NCBI GenBank assembly: GCA_036925085.1
Contig: JAUPFP010000017.1
Location: forward strand, 902,501 to 966,500
Length of the DNA: 64,000 bases
From: Brachycybe producta
Taxonomy: Eukaryota > Arthropoda > Diplopoda > Playtdesmida > Andrognathidae
Direction: 5' to 3'
The notes under the pieces are model-generated. The model had not been told where the DNA came from. It ran no database searches and saw nothing but the letters and a program-made list of their open reading frames with translations. A program made the translations under genes and the position numbers. Shown one piece after another: positions 1 through 12,700 of the stretch (the first letter of the stretch is position 1; the number at the start of each line of letters is the position of its first letter).

Positions 1-247
1 AGTGGCTGGTGAAGTTGAACATGTCCAACTTTAGCAGCTGCCAGCTGGTCACTTGACTCCCTTCCTGCTGCTACCAATGTGTAACTCCACTGCTTGGGTT
101 GGTTGTTGTTAGAGTTTGTGTTTTTGCATGATGGCGATTGGACGACTTGCGCTGCTAATACCAGCAGTGACTGGAGAAGGTTAGGTTACTCCTAATAGCC
201 AGCAGCAACCAGTGGCTTGTAAACTAGCCTAGTGTGAATGCGCCTTT
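1..247 (-). repeat. Palindromic MITE, cut by the window edge (same family as 17569-18006)
   Basis: The outer end CACTAGGCTAGTTTACA... (as reverse complement at 220-247) matches the terminus of the element at 17569-18006, as do the internal CAG/CTG-rich blocks and the GTTGGACATGTCC-like core. The other half is outside the window. Confidence 0.7.
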
Positions 248-299
248 ATTATACTTGTATGGTGTTACTACAACTGCAAGAAATCTCACAATCGCTCAA

Positions 300-1078
300 T
301 TGATGCAATAAAAAGTATTGCTCTTTAAGTGCTCACTTTATATAAATTTTGAAAAGGTCCTTCTATTTTTAAAAAAGGTTCAAAATCGTTCGTTTTTTAA
401 CCCAATGTTAAATCCCATTGGATCAAAAACCGTCCCACAAACATTTGGAAAAAAAACTCTTTAATAACAAAATAATTAGCACGTACTTTAATGTATTGGC
501 TTCACGATGTTTCCTTTTTATATATTTTGAAAAGGTCCATTTATTTTTTAATAACGTTTAAAATCGTACATTTTTTTAACTCCATGTTAAGTCCTATAGG
601 AGCAAAACACCGTCCCACAAACGTTAGAAGAACTCTCATTAAAATGATTTAGAACAACCAAAAAAATTAGCACGTACTTACAGGTGTTTATTGCCTTCAC
701 GATGATTCTTTTTTCCAAATTCTGAAAGGTCCTTCTATTTTTAAACAAATTTTAAAATCGATTGTTTTTTTAACTCCATGTTAAGTCCCATAGGACCAAA
801 AAACCGTCGCCCAAACATTTGAAGAACTCCCATTAAAAACGACTTAGAACAATCACATAAAAATTAGCACGCGCATTAATCTATTGGCTTCACGATGTTT
901 TCTTTTAATAAGCGTAACACGCGAAATTACTTTTCTATTAATTATTATGTGACTTGAAACCTGGAGAAAAAAACGTTAAAAAACCGTTTTTCAATCGAAA
1001 ACGATCGCAGCTTCTACATGTGGAGAAACTTTGAACTAAACGCTTTATCTAGGCTCTTAAGAAAGAGGCTCTCAAGGT
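300..1078. repeat. Tandem threefold ~180-bp repeat within foldback-type (TTAA) element remnant
   Basis: Three degenerate units begin near 338, 518 and 700. Each carries TTTTGAAAAGGTCC..., a run resembling AAAATCGTTCG, the motif CCGTCCCACAAAC and the ending ATTAGCACGTACTTTAATG. The unit resembles the arm of the foldback elements at 4840-5690 and 13839-14650, and the region ends in AGGCTCTTAA (about 1050-1060), like their termini. It appears to be an internally amplified relative. Confidence 0.55.
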
Positions 1079-1093
1079 AAATCCAATTTTGAG

Positions 1094-1159
<66 letters not shown>

Positions 1160-1170
<11 letters not shown>

Positions 1171-2290
1171 AGCCAGGTCTGTGTGTGTGTGTAACATCGG
1201 AATTTATATAAATTTAAATGAATGAACCACTTTTCTCAAGGTCAACTATATGTTGCACACTCCCCAAATACATTTTACAGTGCAGATCGGGGAACTTTTT
1301 GGTTTCTCTTCATTTATTTAAGTTTCTGTATGTTACTCATAGGGTGTGCATTTAGTAAATTTATTCACCTCACTTATGGAACATTCCTCGTAAATGCTAT
1401 ACACACGAATAATTCCAACAGTGTTGTTATATATATATATCCAACACCGTTTGACCGATCACCATGAAAATTAGCACGTATATGTATTTTTTCATGGAGA
1501 AGGTTTTTATGTTATCCCCTTTGTTGTAAGTCACCACCAGATGGCGCTGCAGTATATCAACTTCTATACCATTCAACCGATCACCATGAAAATTGGTATA
1601 GAAATGCCACAAAGCTGAAACATTTCAACAGCATGATGTACGAGTTGCAGATCACAATGGCAGATAAAAATGGGTTTAAGGGGGACGAACATGGGTTTAA
1701 GGGGGATGAACATGAGTTTAAGGGGGATGAACATGGGTTTAAGGGGGATGAACATGGGTTTAAGGGGGATGAACATGGGTTTAAGGGAGATGAACATGGG
1801 TTTAAAGGGGATGAACATGGGTTTTGGGGTTAAGGGAGATGAACATGGGTTTAAGGGGGATGAACATGGGTTAAGGGGGATGAACATGGGTTAAGGGGGT
1901 GAACATGGGTTTAATGGGGATGAACATGGGTTTAAGAGGGATGAACATGGGTTTAAGGGGGATGAACATGGGTTTAATGGGGATGAACATGGGTTTAAGA
2001 GGGATGAACATGGGTTTAAGGGGGATGAACATGGGTTTAAGGGGGATGAACATGGCTTTTAGGGGGATGAACATGGCTTTTAGGGGGATGAACATGGCTT
2101 TAAGAGGGATGAACATGGCTTTAAGGGGGATGAATATAGTTTGAGGGAGATGAACATGGGTTTAGGGGATGAACATGGGTTTAAGTGGGTTCATCCCCCT
2201 TAAATTTCTTAACAGTGAAGATGAAAGTCAATAAAAGTTATTTCTTTTAATTCTTTACTTTACCCAAGCGAAGCCGGGTAGCAATGCTAG
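1160..2290 (+). mobile_element. Non-autonomous Helitron-like element with internal minisatellite
   Basis: The 5' end abuts a (TA)n tract and reads AAGCCAGGTCTGTGTG..., shared in reverse with the elements at 9125, 15867 and 39957. The 3' end has a hairpin (TACCC at 2261-2265 paired with GGGTA at 2276-2280), then GCAATG and CTAG at 2287-2290, followed by T, as expected for A/T insertion. No Rep/helicase coding is present. The middle (1661-2190) is a 21-bp minisatellite. Two copies of a block containing CGATCACCATGAAAATT (near 1455 and 1575) flank a short unique segment. Confidence 0.75.
1661..2195 (+). repeat. 21-bp minisatellite inside the Helitron
   Basis: About 25 copies of a unit close to GGGTTTAAGGGGGATGAACAT, with point variants (TTTAATG, CTTTTAG, GAGGG). 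Because 21 is a multiple of three, long open frames run through in several frames on both strands; these are not genes. Confidence 0.95.
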
Positions 2291-3090
2291 TATATATATA
2301 TAAAAAACAAAATGTTGTGAAATCTTGTTTGAACAGGATGTGCATATTGGATTTGATTAGGTTTATTCATTTTCATCAATCAACAATTTAAAAATTTAAT
2401 AAGAAAAATTTAAATTCAATTCCATGAAAAGAAAATGTGTTCTAGGATAGAAGACTGTAAAATTATATTTTGGATTTGATGTTAAATTAGGCAGATTTGG
2501 TATAATTGTATTTTTTATTGTTTATGCTGAGTATGTTGAATTTATTACCATGAGTTCTTTTTTTTTCTTCTTCTTCTTCTTCTTGTGAATAAATTTGGTT
2601 TGTTTGTTTATTGATAATTGCGGTTTGAGTGTTTGTAGAAAGTGCAATGACGTGCATAGACTGTTAGGTTGTTTACAAAAAAAACTGTTTACTGGTATGC
2701 AAATAAGAACGATTGAATCTGCATCAAATATATTAACAGTGGATGGAATGAACTGACTTTTTATGTATGGTTGGGTTTTTTTTTAAGTCTTAACGTCATT
2801 CATTCCATTTCCACATTGAAGAATGTTAGACTTTTTAAGTAAATTAAAATTTAGGGAGCATAATCATGTGTCGAACGTATTCTCAAGTGGATTTTGTGCC
2901 TCAATGTCGGCGCCTTTTCAAAGCAAAACATATTTGTCTTCATTTTTATTATCTATTTTTCTAATGCATATATCTTGCTTTTAGCACACTAATAGCACCA
3001 ATGATATTATGTCGCATAAAGTACACGCACACACGCATGCACGCACTGTGTTCTGCAGACTAAAAAACTCAAGAATAATGGCTGTGTCCG
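2291..3090. other. No gene seen; AT-rich spacer
   Basis: Only simple sequence is visible: a (TTC)n run near 2565-2585 and T-rich tracts. No exon-like pattern or repeat end was recognised. Confidence 0.5.
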
Positions 3091-3466
3091 GAAACTAAAG
3101 AAAATTTAATATCTATAAAGAAACAGGAAACGTATTTAAAGAAACAAAAAAAAATACTCGGGAATCGTCTCAAGTTGAGTTTGGCGAAACCGCGATTTTC
3201 GAAAACCGCAGTTTTTTTTTTAGTTTCATTTTTGAAAACCGCGGGTAACTGCAGTTTTTCGGGTTTCTCTTTTGAAAACAGCGGGTAACTGCAGTTTTTT
3301 TGGTTTTGTATTTTTTCTTTTTTGGAAAACGTTCGCTTGAAAAATATAATTTTTTTCAAAACAGCGGTTGGTGAGTAAAGAGACCGCCTATAGGACCATA
3401 ATAGCCACGGAAGGCGCACCATCTGGGAGAACAAAACAAAATAAATAGTCTATAAAGCCACCTTAA
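3090..3466. repeat. TTAA-flanked MITE copy (AAGGTGGCTG family), just upstream of Ig1 exon
   Basis: The right end reads ATAAAGCCACCTTAA (to 3466), and the internal ...GTTTTTCGGGTTT, AACGTTCGCTTG and AGAGACCGCCTATAGG blocks match the element at 43599-44036. The left terminus is poorly preserved. It ends about 70 bp before the Fas2 acceptor. Confidence 0.6.
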
Positions 3467-3538
3467 TACGAGCGTAGCATATGAAATTTGATACATTTTC
3501 AATTTTCTTGTTTTGTTTTGTTTTGTTTTTTATCGTAG

Positions 3539-3725
3539 GAATTCATGCACAAGATATTGAACCTCGGTTAGGTCTGATGCCGGCTGGAGATGTCCAACTA
3601 AAGCCTATGAATTCCATGACCATGGTCAGTTGTCAGGCGTTCGGAGTGACGACACCCATTACGAGCAACAACATCAGGTGGTTGGACAAAGAAGGAGGCG
3701 TGGTAAAAAAAGACCAGACAAATAG
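3539..3725 (+). CDS. Fas2: Fas2 exon: N-terminal half of Ig1
   Basis: Encodes the mature N-terminus (AQDIEPRLGLMPAGD...) and the first half of Ig1, with the first disulfide cysteine in MVSCQAFG and the core Trp in NIRWLDKEG. The acceptor follows a long T-rich tract (3500-3536, AG at 3537-3538). The donor is AATAG/GTAAC and the exon ends in phase 2. An open frame from ATG 3481 also reads through the T-rich tract and resembles a signal peptide (MKFDTFSIFLFCFV...HA/QD). A real start there cannot be excluded, but poly-pyrimidine tracts naturally translate to F/L/V, so an upstream signal exon is favoured. Confidence 0.85.
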
Positions 3726-6700
3726 GTAACAAATTTTACATTTCTTTTTATTAGCTGTATATAATGTTTAAATTATTTTAACTTTTACAGTTTATTATAT
3801 ATTTTTTTTTTGTTTATTATTTTTTTTTGCGTTCTTCGAAGCACACAAGCGTAGCGAGACTTAGACTCCCCCTCCCCCCCCCCTATTTTCCTGTTTTTAA
3901 TGATATCAATTTTATATATATACAAAAAACAATCGTGCCCTGCATTTTTTTTTTGCCGTATTCTCGTCACCATTGCAGCACATTTTTTTGTTTAATTTTA
4001 AAAAAAATCCAGCTTTTATTTTAATATTATTTTTTTTTAAATTATTCTTCGAATAAAAATTTATTTTTTCTCCTCGCACAATTTATTTTTATTATTATTT
4101 AATTTTTCTTATAATTTGGTTTGTATAATTGTGGTGTTGTTCGTGTGTGTTCGTTATGTGTAGTTTATTGTCGTTATTATTTTATTATTATTATTTTTTT
4201 GTTTGTTGTCCATTATGGTTTTGTAATTTTTTTATGTTCTTTGGCGCACATCTTACATTGGCCCTTGTCTTCTCTTGTCTCTCTCTATCTCTTATTCCGT
4301 GAACGCCACTCATAAGTGAAGGACACCAACAATCCAGGTAAAGAAAATATAAAAACAAATTGAAACCCCCACCGTAACAACATATGGAAGTTTTTCTCTC
4401 TCTTTGATTTTGGTTTTGTTTCTTAACTGCTGCGCCCTGTCTAGTCGTTTGTTCTTTTTTTAAATTTTGGTTGTTCTTTCTTGTATGTTATCTTGTTTTT
4501 TTTTGTGTGGCAGAATACACACATAGACTCATAGAGTTAGTTGTCTTTTTTCCATAGAGATAATGTAATCTCTCTCTCTCTCTCTCTCTCTTTCTATCTT
4601 GTGTTGAATAATAGCTCGATCGCTCGAGTTTTTGTTTCTCTCTTGCTGTCTTATTTTAATTTCTCTATCACATAATAATGCTTGAACATTTTCCTTATAT
4701 CTTGGCTATTTGCAAGTTGTCATAAATGTGTTGGTAGATTTTATAGGTTTTTTTTACAAAGTAATTAATGTTAAAGTAAGTCAAGAATGAAGGATCATAT
4801 AGGGTGAACGCATAGGGCTTGCTCACACTATATATAGTTAAGAGGCTACACTATTCGAAAAATCTCCACAAACAGTGCTGGCATCGTCATAAAAAGGGCG
4901 AAGCCAACCCGCTTGTATCCCGTTTTCTAATTGCGTGTGTCCACATTTGTTCATAAGGTGTTTTTATAAAACAGGTGGTTTTTATTTTAATAAAAAACAA
5001 TTAAAGTTTTGAACTGTGACCCTTTGCCACTGCAACATGTACTAATAACGAAGACTGGGGCCTTTTTTAAATACACAGTCGCAGCAATATGTTTATTTTT
5101 CATATTTAAAGTTGTCCAACATTAAGTTTTCAAAGTGCAATGTGGACCTTAAATATATGCTGATCAAGTGATAGAATAACAAAAAATTGGTAAGTGCGGT
5201 TCTATTTTTAAAAAGTATTTCAAAATCGCGAATTTCTAACTCTTATGTTAAATTCCATTGAGTACGCGCTCATAAGCAAAAAAAAACACATCCATTAAAA
5301 TGCTCGTAAAAACACCTAAAATAATTTTAAAAAAACCGCAATTAAACCACAGTGAAGCCAACACGTTGGTGCACGTGCTGATTTTTTAAAATTATTTTTA
5401 CGATCATTTTGATGAATGTTTTATTCTTATTTTGGCGTACTCAATGGAGTTTTAACATAAGAGTTTGAAATTCGCGATTTTGAAATAGTTTTTAAAAATA
5501 GAACCGCACTCACCAATTTTTTGTCATTCTATCGCTCGATCAGCATCTATTTAAGGTGCACATTACACTTTGAAAACTTAATATTGGACAACTTTAAATA
5601 TGAAAAATAAACATATTGCCGCCGCAATTGTGTATTTTAAAAATGAACATTTGTTCTTTAACATCGGGGTCTATGGGCTCAATAGAAAAACGATAAACAT
5701 TAAGACAAACATTAGATGTTTGAAAACCACTTGGAAACTGCGAGCTAACGTCTAAACGTGGGTTCTGTTTCTGTTTGCGAACTGTGTTTTAGAACGGTTC
5801 ACGAGCTTGATCTATATGCGGCTTAACATGGTGTGTGTTTGATCTCTGTTTAGTCTTTTTTTTAAACAGTGCCATCAATGATTTACTGATATGCTTATAA
5901 TGATATACTGTGAATCCACTGATACTTTTGCCAAACCTAGTTATGTTTGTTTTCTAAAAAACAAAAAGATTCAAAACTAGGGTTTGCAAACGTATCGATG
6001 GATTCACGGTGTATTCGAGTGCTTATTGCACTTCTAAATTATATGTTTAAAAAATAACTGTGTGCGCGAAAAGAGAGAATGTAAACGAAAACCAAACACA
6101 CACCATGTTATACGGCTATGCCGGGTATTACATCATCGTAATTTCAAGTTTTTTAATTGGAGATGCTGGTACCATCTACTGGTTATTTTCTTCAATGTAC
6201 CCGTGCTTATAGTCTCGTAAAGAATGGGTGCTCTCAATTACACATGTGCAGTATGCGTTTTGCTAATATACAGTATATCTGGTTAAGGTGGTTTTATTGA
6301 TATTTATTTTGTTTTCGCCCCCCCCCCCCCCGCCTCTCGGATGGCTCAACTACAGTGGCTACGAGCTTCTATATTGTGTTCTATAGGAGGTCTCTCTTCC
6401 TGCAATAAATGCGATTTTGATAGGAGAAAAATTTATAAACAAAATTCAAAGTCTTTTAGAAACTACAATAGTTAATTCAATTCATTTCAACTGAGTACAA
6501 TTTCAATCAGCTTAAAAGCCATGTGGCAGGGGGGGAGGTGGGGTTGCTTCCGATCACAAATGATGCTCATTCAGGTGAAACAAGACATTATTGTTAAACT
6601 GAAATCGCCCTAACAAACGAACTATGAACTGGAAGAGAATTCCATAGTCTAATAACCTTGTGGGAAAAAGACCAAAAATATGCATCAGTTATAGCCATTA

Positions 6701-9700
6701 ATTCATTTAAAGTCTTTGAATGCCCGTGTCTTCCCTTGCCAGGGTGTGTATTCAATAAGTCATTAAGTAGGGCAATATTATCATCTGCCAGTAAACGTTC
6801 CGAAAAGGGCAAGGGCATTTTTTCGGCCTGCGAATGATTCCCATTTTAGTTCCTGAAGCATAGAAGATACACTGTCACTATACACGTATCTTCGTTTCAC
6901 AAATCTTGCAGCCCTACGTTTCTACCATTTCTATTTTGTGTTTTAATTACGTTTAAATGGGCTCCAAATTAGGGAAAAGTATTCTAATATAAGTCTAATT
7001 AAGGTAATGTAACATCCCCGTTTCCGTAGGGTTAGTAGAGAGATCTCTGCTAGCCATCTAGAAGTGTCGAATGGATGTTGATGATTAAGTCTTTCGGTCT
7101 CTTTGCTCCTGTGTTGCTTACTTAACCACCAGGGACACAAGGGTCGGTACCTCAGGAGACCTGTGGTAGAGAATAGTGTAGAGATGTCTTCTTACACGTG
7201 GCTGCTGGAGACTTCGTTGTCCGGTGGAAACATCGGCTAAGTGGCGGCTGCAATTCTAAGTCCCACTTCCATAAAATAATCGAGTCCACACATTGAATTC
7301 ATAAGTTGAAATAATCTTTATTCAATAAACAGTGAGTCCTGTAGATTGAGAGAGAGATATCGCATCGTTGTTGCTCTGTCTTAAGCATAAAAACGGTCTG
7401 TCTCTCAATCCACAGGCTCTTGTATTTATACTCAAAATACAATACAAACATCTGATTATGATAACAAAGGCTCCAGGTGTGTCCAGGTCTCTTGGACACA
7501 CTCGACCTGAAAGTGAGCTATCAATTAACAAAAACGAAAACATCTATAAGATGTATAAAATATAACAATAGAGAAGGATCTTTGTTGATCCTTCTAATAA
7601 CAATTAAATCCAATTATCTATTCAGACGAAAAGGACTTCTTCATCCTTTTCGTCACACTTGGCTGGAGTTTCACTGGCCAAAAGTTTTACATCGTCAATT
7701 CTTCCAGGAACTATCCTATAAGAATTGACAATACAATTCTTTTGCCATCTTTTCCTCATCCTGGGGGGTAGGGAGGTATCGTCTAGATAACCTCCCGCCC
7801 ACCCCCAAGCATGAGGTGAAACCCATCCATAAAAATACTTAAACCTACAGGGTGTTTCAAAACGCCGTTTATCAAATTCGTTACAGTAAAATAAGAGACC
7901 TTTTTTAGATTTTCTTTGCACTGTTTAAGGGTGCGTTGGAGAAAACATAACCTGTGATTAGCTTTACTGACTGACTGAATTGGCTATGTGTTCTTTTCAA
8001 AGCATGTCGTTTAAGAAGGTTAAGCCAAGATATTTGAGTTTATCAACATGGGTTAGCTGAACTTCCCCCATTGTATAAGCTGCCCTGCAAGGTTCCCGCT
8101 TTCGAGAGACTCGCATAATGTTACATTTAGTCAAATTTATTTGTAGATTCCACACAGAGCACCACTCTTAAACACTGATAACTTGTGATAAGGTTTCTTT
8201 GGAGGATTTCAATGTCCTCAATGCTTCTAATTCTTCTGTACACAACAGCATCATCAGCAAATAAATACATCGTACTGCTGCATCTATCTGCCGGATCGAT
8301 TAATGATACTGTTAAAAGTTTTTTTGATTATATTTTTAAAAATAAACTTTTTATGACAGTTTGAAAAAGGCGAAAAATAGTTTTATGAAATAAATGTTAA
8401 TGAAAGAAGAAAAACTAAAAAGGGGTCATTTTCAAACTGCTATAAATTATTTATTTTTTCAGATGTTGACGTGAAAAAAACTTTTAGGATAATCATCTGC
8501 TACTCTAGTTTTGAAAACATTTTCACTGTTTTCGTAATGTGGTATCTAAAAAAATTCACTTGACTTTAGCACGTTCTAATTTTCCAAAAAAACATCTATG
8601 ACGTTAGCCACTGTGGTGGCTCTATCCAGGGGGACAAAAACAAAATAAATATCTATTCAGCCACTTTAAGAAGAGAACATATTTTAGAGCTTGTGTCTTT
8701 TCTCTTCACAAAAAGAAGAGAAAGTGAAAACAAAGAATAGAACAAAACAAAGAACTACTGCGGCAAAATCAGGGCTTTGGACTACTCGATCACACAAATG
8801 ACTAACAGTGAAATCTATTAAATAAATTAATAAACTAAATTGTAATTTATTTTTTTACCTACATGCTAGATTTCAGTAATTTTGGCTTATTGGAATGGAA
8901 TTTTTTTAAAAAAAAGCTGGAGCAGTGGAGCAGTCAAAATTATTAGTGCTCCAGCTCCAAGCAAAGACATGCCACTCCACTGCTTCGGGCTCTGCTCCAA
9001 AGCTCTTGGTAAAATCTATGTGTATGTGATCATGATACAGTGTACCAATTATACCTTAACCTGCCATACCTTACTTTACTTATATACGGTAGTGTGAGCC
9101 AGCTCTGTGGCTTGTATTAACGAACTAGTGGGGTAACCCGTCATAAATGACGGGAGCAAAATTCACAGGCAGTTGTGCGCATGCGCGTCGTTTTTTCCTT
9201 TTTTTTACTCCTTTCATTTCAATTTCAGTCACCCCCTCCCACTTTTTTCCCCCTCCACGTTTCTCTTTCTCCCCCTCTACACTTCCAACCTTTTCCCCTC
9301 CACATTTCTCTCTCCCCCTCTACACTTTCCAACCTTTTCCCCTCTCCAATTTAATATCATGGGGTTCTTGGATGGGAAGGGTGCAACATATAGTTGGCCT
9401 TGAGAAAAAAAAAAGCGGGGTTCATTTATTCATTTAAATTTATATAAATTCCGACGTGCTTGAAGGTTTGTACAGCGTTATTACAGATAGACACCCACAC
9501 ACGCACACATACCTGGCTTAATATATATATAATATATAATAGTACTTTACTTTTACTTAGGGTGCATTCGAGAACGTACTCCAGCTTACGATTGGGTTAC
9601 TTACTAGATTGTGCAAGAGGTGTTCGCATAAAGACTGAAAGTTTGTTTGAAAATGAGTCCAGTCACAATCCTGTTCTAAAGTGTTTAAAAACAACTAAAA

Positions 9701-12700
9701 CGACAACTGATAGCAGCAGGCGATTTCTGCATTACGTAAAGTGTGTAGTAATCGGCTAATGCAACAATTTGCATGTTAGAAGCTCGAATGTACCCATATG
9801 ATTTATTGAGACTAACAAAACGAGTTCAGCTTAAACAGTGCCGGATTAAACCCTGTGGAGGCTTGTGAAGAGGCGTGTGAAAGCATGATTGTAATTTTCT
9901 TTTAATATCAGATCAGTATTATTTTGATTAGTTGTCGCACGGCCCCTAAAAGGCGTGGGGCCCATAGGCCGGTGAATACTCTGCCTATTTGGTAATCCGG
10001 AACAGAGCTTAAAATCAACAGTTAGGAGACTGTTAAGGCGCATTTACTAGTGAGCTGAAGCAGAAATGTTGTACTATATTATGCTTCTCCGCTTATCAGC
10101 TCTGACATTTACATCTAAGTTGAAGATGAAAGATTTCAGCTGAAGCAGCAAATTGGAGCTTAAAGTGCATTTCAACTTATATTTAATGCTGGTCAGCTAA
10201 TGATGTCATCATCACGTTGATACCGATAAGAAAACTACCTTGTGTAATAAAATACATTTCATTGAGCTGCTTGGAAATAATTTTATGTGAACTGAAAAGC
10301 TGAGCTGTTTTGTTCCAGCTGAAGATGGCTAAACAAATGTTCAGCTAAAACAAATATTCTTTTTCAGCTTTTTCAAAAAGACAAGAATTTCATCTTCAGC
10401 TCACTAGTAAATGCGTCTTTCGAGAGTACAGTAAAACTTTGGATCGTGAGCATAATTCGTTCTGGGAACGTGTTTGTAATCCAAAGCACTCGTATATCAA
10501 CGCGAACCATCGGCTCAGTTGTGATCACGTGATGCTCCTCAGACAAAGCGTATACTTACTACTGGTGTTGCAAGACCACGCTCGTTTATCAAGTTAAAAT
10601 TTATTCAAAAAAAAAACTTGCTCGTCTTACAAATCACTCGCCGACAACGTTACTCGTAATCCAAGGTTTTACTGTACATTTGAAAACTTCTTCCATTTAT
10701 CCAAGTACAGAGTAATGGTAGTTGCTATCTGCTTCTCAAATATGGAATACTTAGATATAATTCAAATGGCAGTTTAGGCAATTACAATACACACTACCCG
10801 TTCGTCATGTAAAATCCTTGTATTTGAATTCAATCACTCTCATCTAACGTCTGCTGCTAGAAAGTTGACGATTTTGCTTATTTCAGTCGTGTTACTCCTA
10901 CAGTAGATTCCGAACAGAAAGAAGTACCCGACCTTTGTGAATGCTTCTTGCACATTACCATAATGCAGTCCTGTAGACTATTGTATTCGCTATTTAACAT
11001 GCAAATGAGTTGGCTTCTTCACACCATGTGTGTTGACTGTATGTTTAAGCAAATTGAGCAAAAAAAATGTTATCACCTACCATTTTTTTCCCAATATATT
11101 TAATTTTCCCAATTTACACTGACTATATTAAGCTAATGCTTGCACACTAGCTATGTCCACACTGTAAGGCCAGTTCGAAATAATGCTTGAACTTGTTACA
11201 TATTTTCATTTTAACCCTTTCCCGTAAGGTTTAAAGATAGAAAACGTTTTTCTCAAGGACTGCACTTAAGTATGGTATTTTCTGTGAGGAACCTTTAGGG
11301 TGCGTACAGACTACTCGTGCTCGTACTCGGGCTTGTGCTTGTGGCATTGTGGACTTGTCGGGCTCTTGTCAACTGACGGTTGAGAGTTGTTACTCGAGAG
11401 GCTTTTTGACTCGTGTCGATCCGATGAGCGACGACGAAGTTTTCATTACCAGTGCAAGTTTTATTATCTGTTTGTCCACTCCATGTTAACGCCACGAGTA
11501 CAGCGAGTCAACTACACTGTGCTCGTTCTCGTCCAATGACTTTGCACGTCTTGACAAACACCTCTGATGCATCAACGCCACGCTGAGCCAGACCAGTGTT
11601 ATTTGTAGTCCGTCCACATTACTTGGGCTTGGTGATGACTGATGAGCCACCTCATCGAGCCCGAATACGAGTACGAGCACGAGTAGTCTGGAAATACGTT
11701 AAGGGTGCGTTCAGACTACGCGTGCTCTGGCTTGTGCCCTTTTGACTTGTCGGGCTCGTTCTCTTGTCAACCGAGGGTTGAGAGTTCAGTTACAGTCTCG
11801 AGAGGCTATGACTCGGGCGGATTTGATGAGAGATGGCTGAAGTAATTACCAGTGCAAGTTTTGTTATCATGTACTCATTGTTGGGAGAAACACCACGAGT
11901 ACAGCGAATCAACTAAACTGTGCTCGTTCCCGTCTAATGACTTGCACGTCTTGACAAGCCCTTCTTTGATGTACCGACACCAAGCGGAGCCAGACGAGTT
12001 CCTTTGTTGCGTTACTCGTGCTAGGTGTATCGCTGCTCACGAGTCTATCCACATTACTCGGTCTTGTCGACGAGCCACCTTTACTGAGCCCGAGTACGAG
12101 CACGAGCACGCGTAATCTAAACGCGCACCCTAAGAAAAAGTTTATCAAAATGGAAATACGTGACAAGTGTAGACCTACGCTTCTTTTCATTATTAATGCG
12201 GCATACGAGATATTTTCCGTTTGTGTTTTCATGGTTTTTAACTAATTGTTGCCACATACAGCCATATACAAAAGAGTGAAATACTTATTTACAAAAAAAA
12301 AATTGTATTGACTTCTATTAAAATGTACAATAAAATAGGTTTTTTTTGTTTTTGTTGTTCAGCTTGTTCTATAGAAACTGTGTGCCTAGATTCTTCAAGT
12401 CCAGATACATGTTGATGTGTAGATTTGTCAGAAGTCTATTTTTGTAATGTTGTTCATGTATATGCGAGTTTTGTGTGGCCAAGGTTACACTCAAGATTTG
12501 CATATAGAATGCATTTTTGTCCCCCCCCCTAAAAACATACAGTATATTCATGTAAAAAAAAATGCATACATAATTTTTTTAAAATGTTTTCTCTCGTTTT
12601 TGCTGCAAACAAGCAAGATGAGTCTTCTCAACATTTTAATTGCTTTTTGAACGAGTTTGCATCTGCAACATATGAACCCAGAAACAAAAACTTCATCTAC

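Noticed and set aside
1573-2144. Long open frames on both strands encoding repeated MFIPLKP / MGLRGMN / FKGDEHG heptapeptides
   Set aside because: Produced by a 21-bp minisatellite whose length is a multiple of three; no start context, no domain, several frames open at once.
3481-3538. ATG at 3481 as the Fas2 start with a signal peptide
   Set aside because: The hydrophobic stretch is a T-rich polypyrimidine tract ending in a good acceptor; kept as an alternative only.
9147-9437. Open frames rich in F/P/S within 9147-9437 and similar ones at 40007-40312
   Set aside because: They translate the C/T-rich interior of Helitron elements.
9838-10034. Separate repeat element left of the MITE
   Set aside because: No inverted or duplicated ends could be found.
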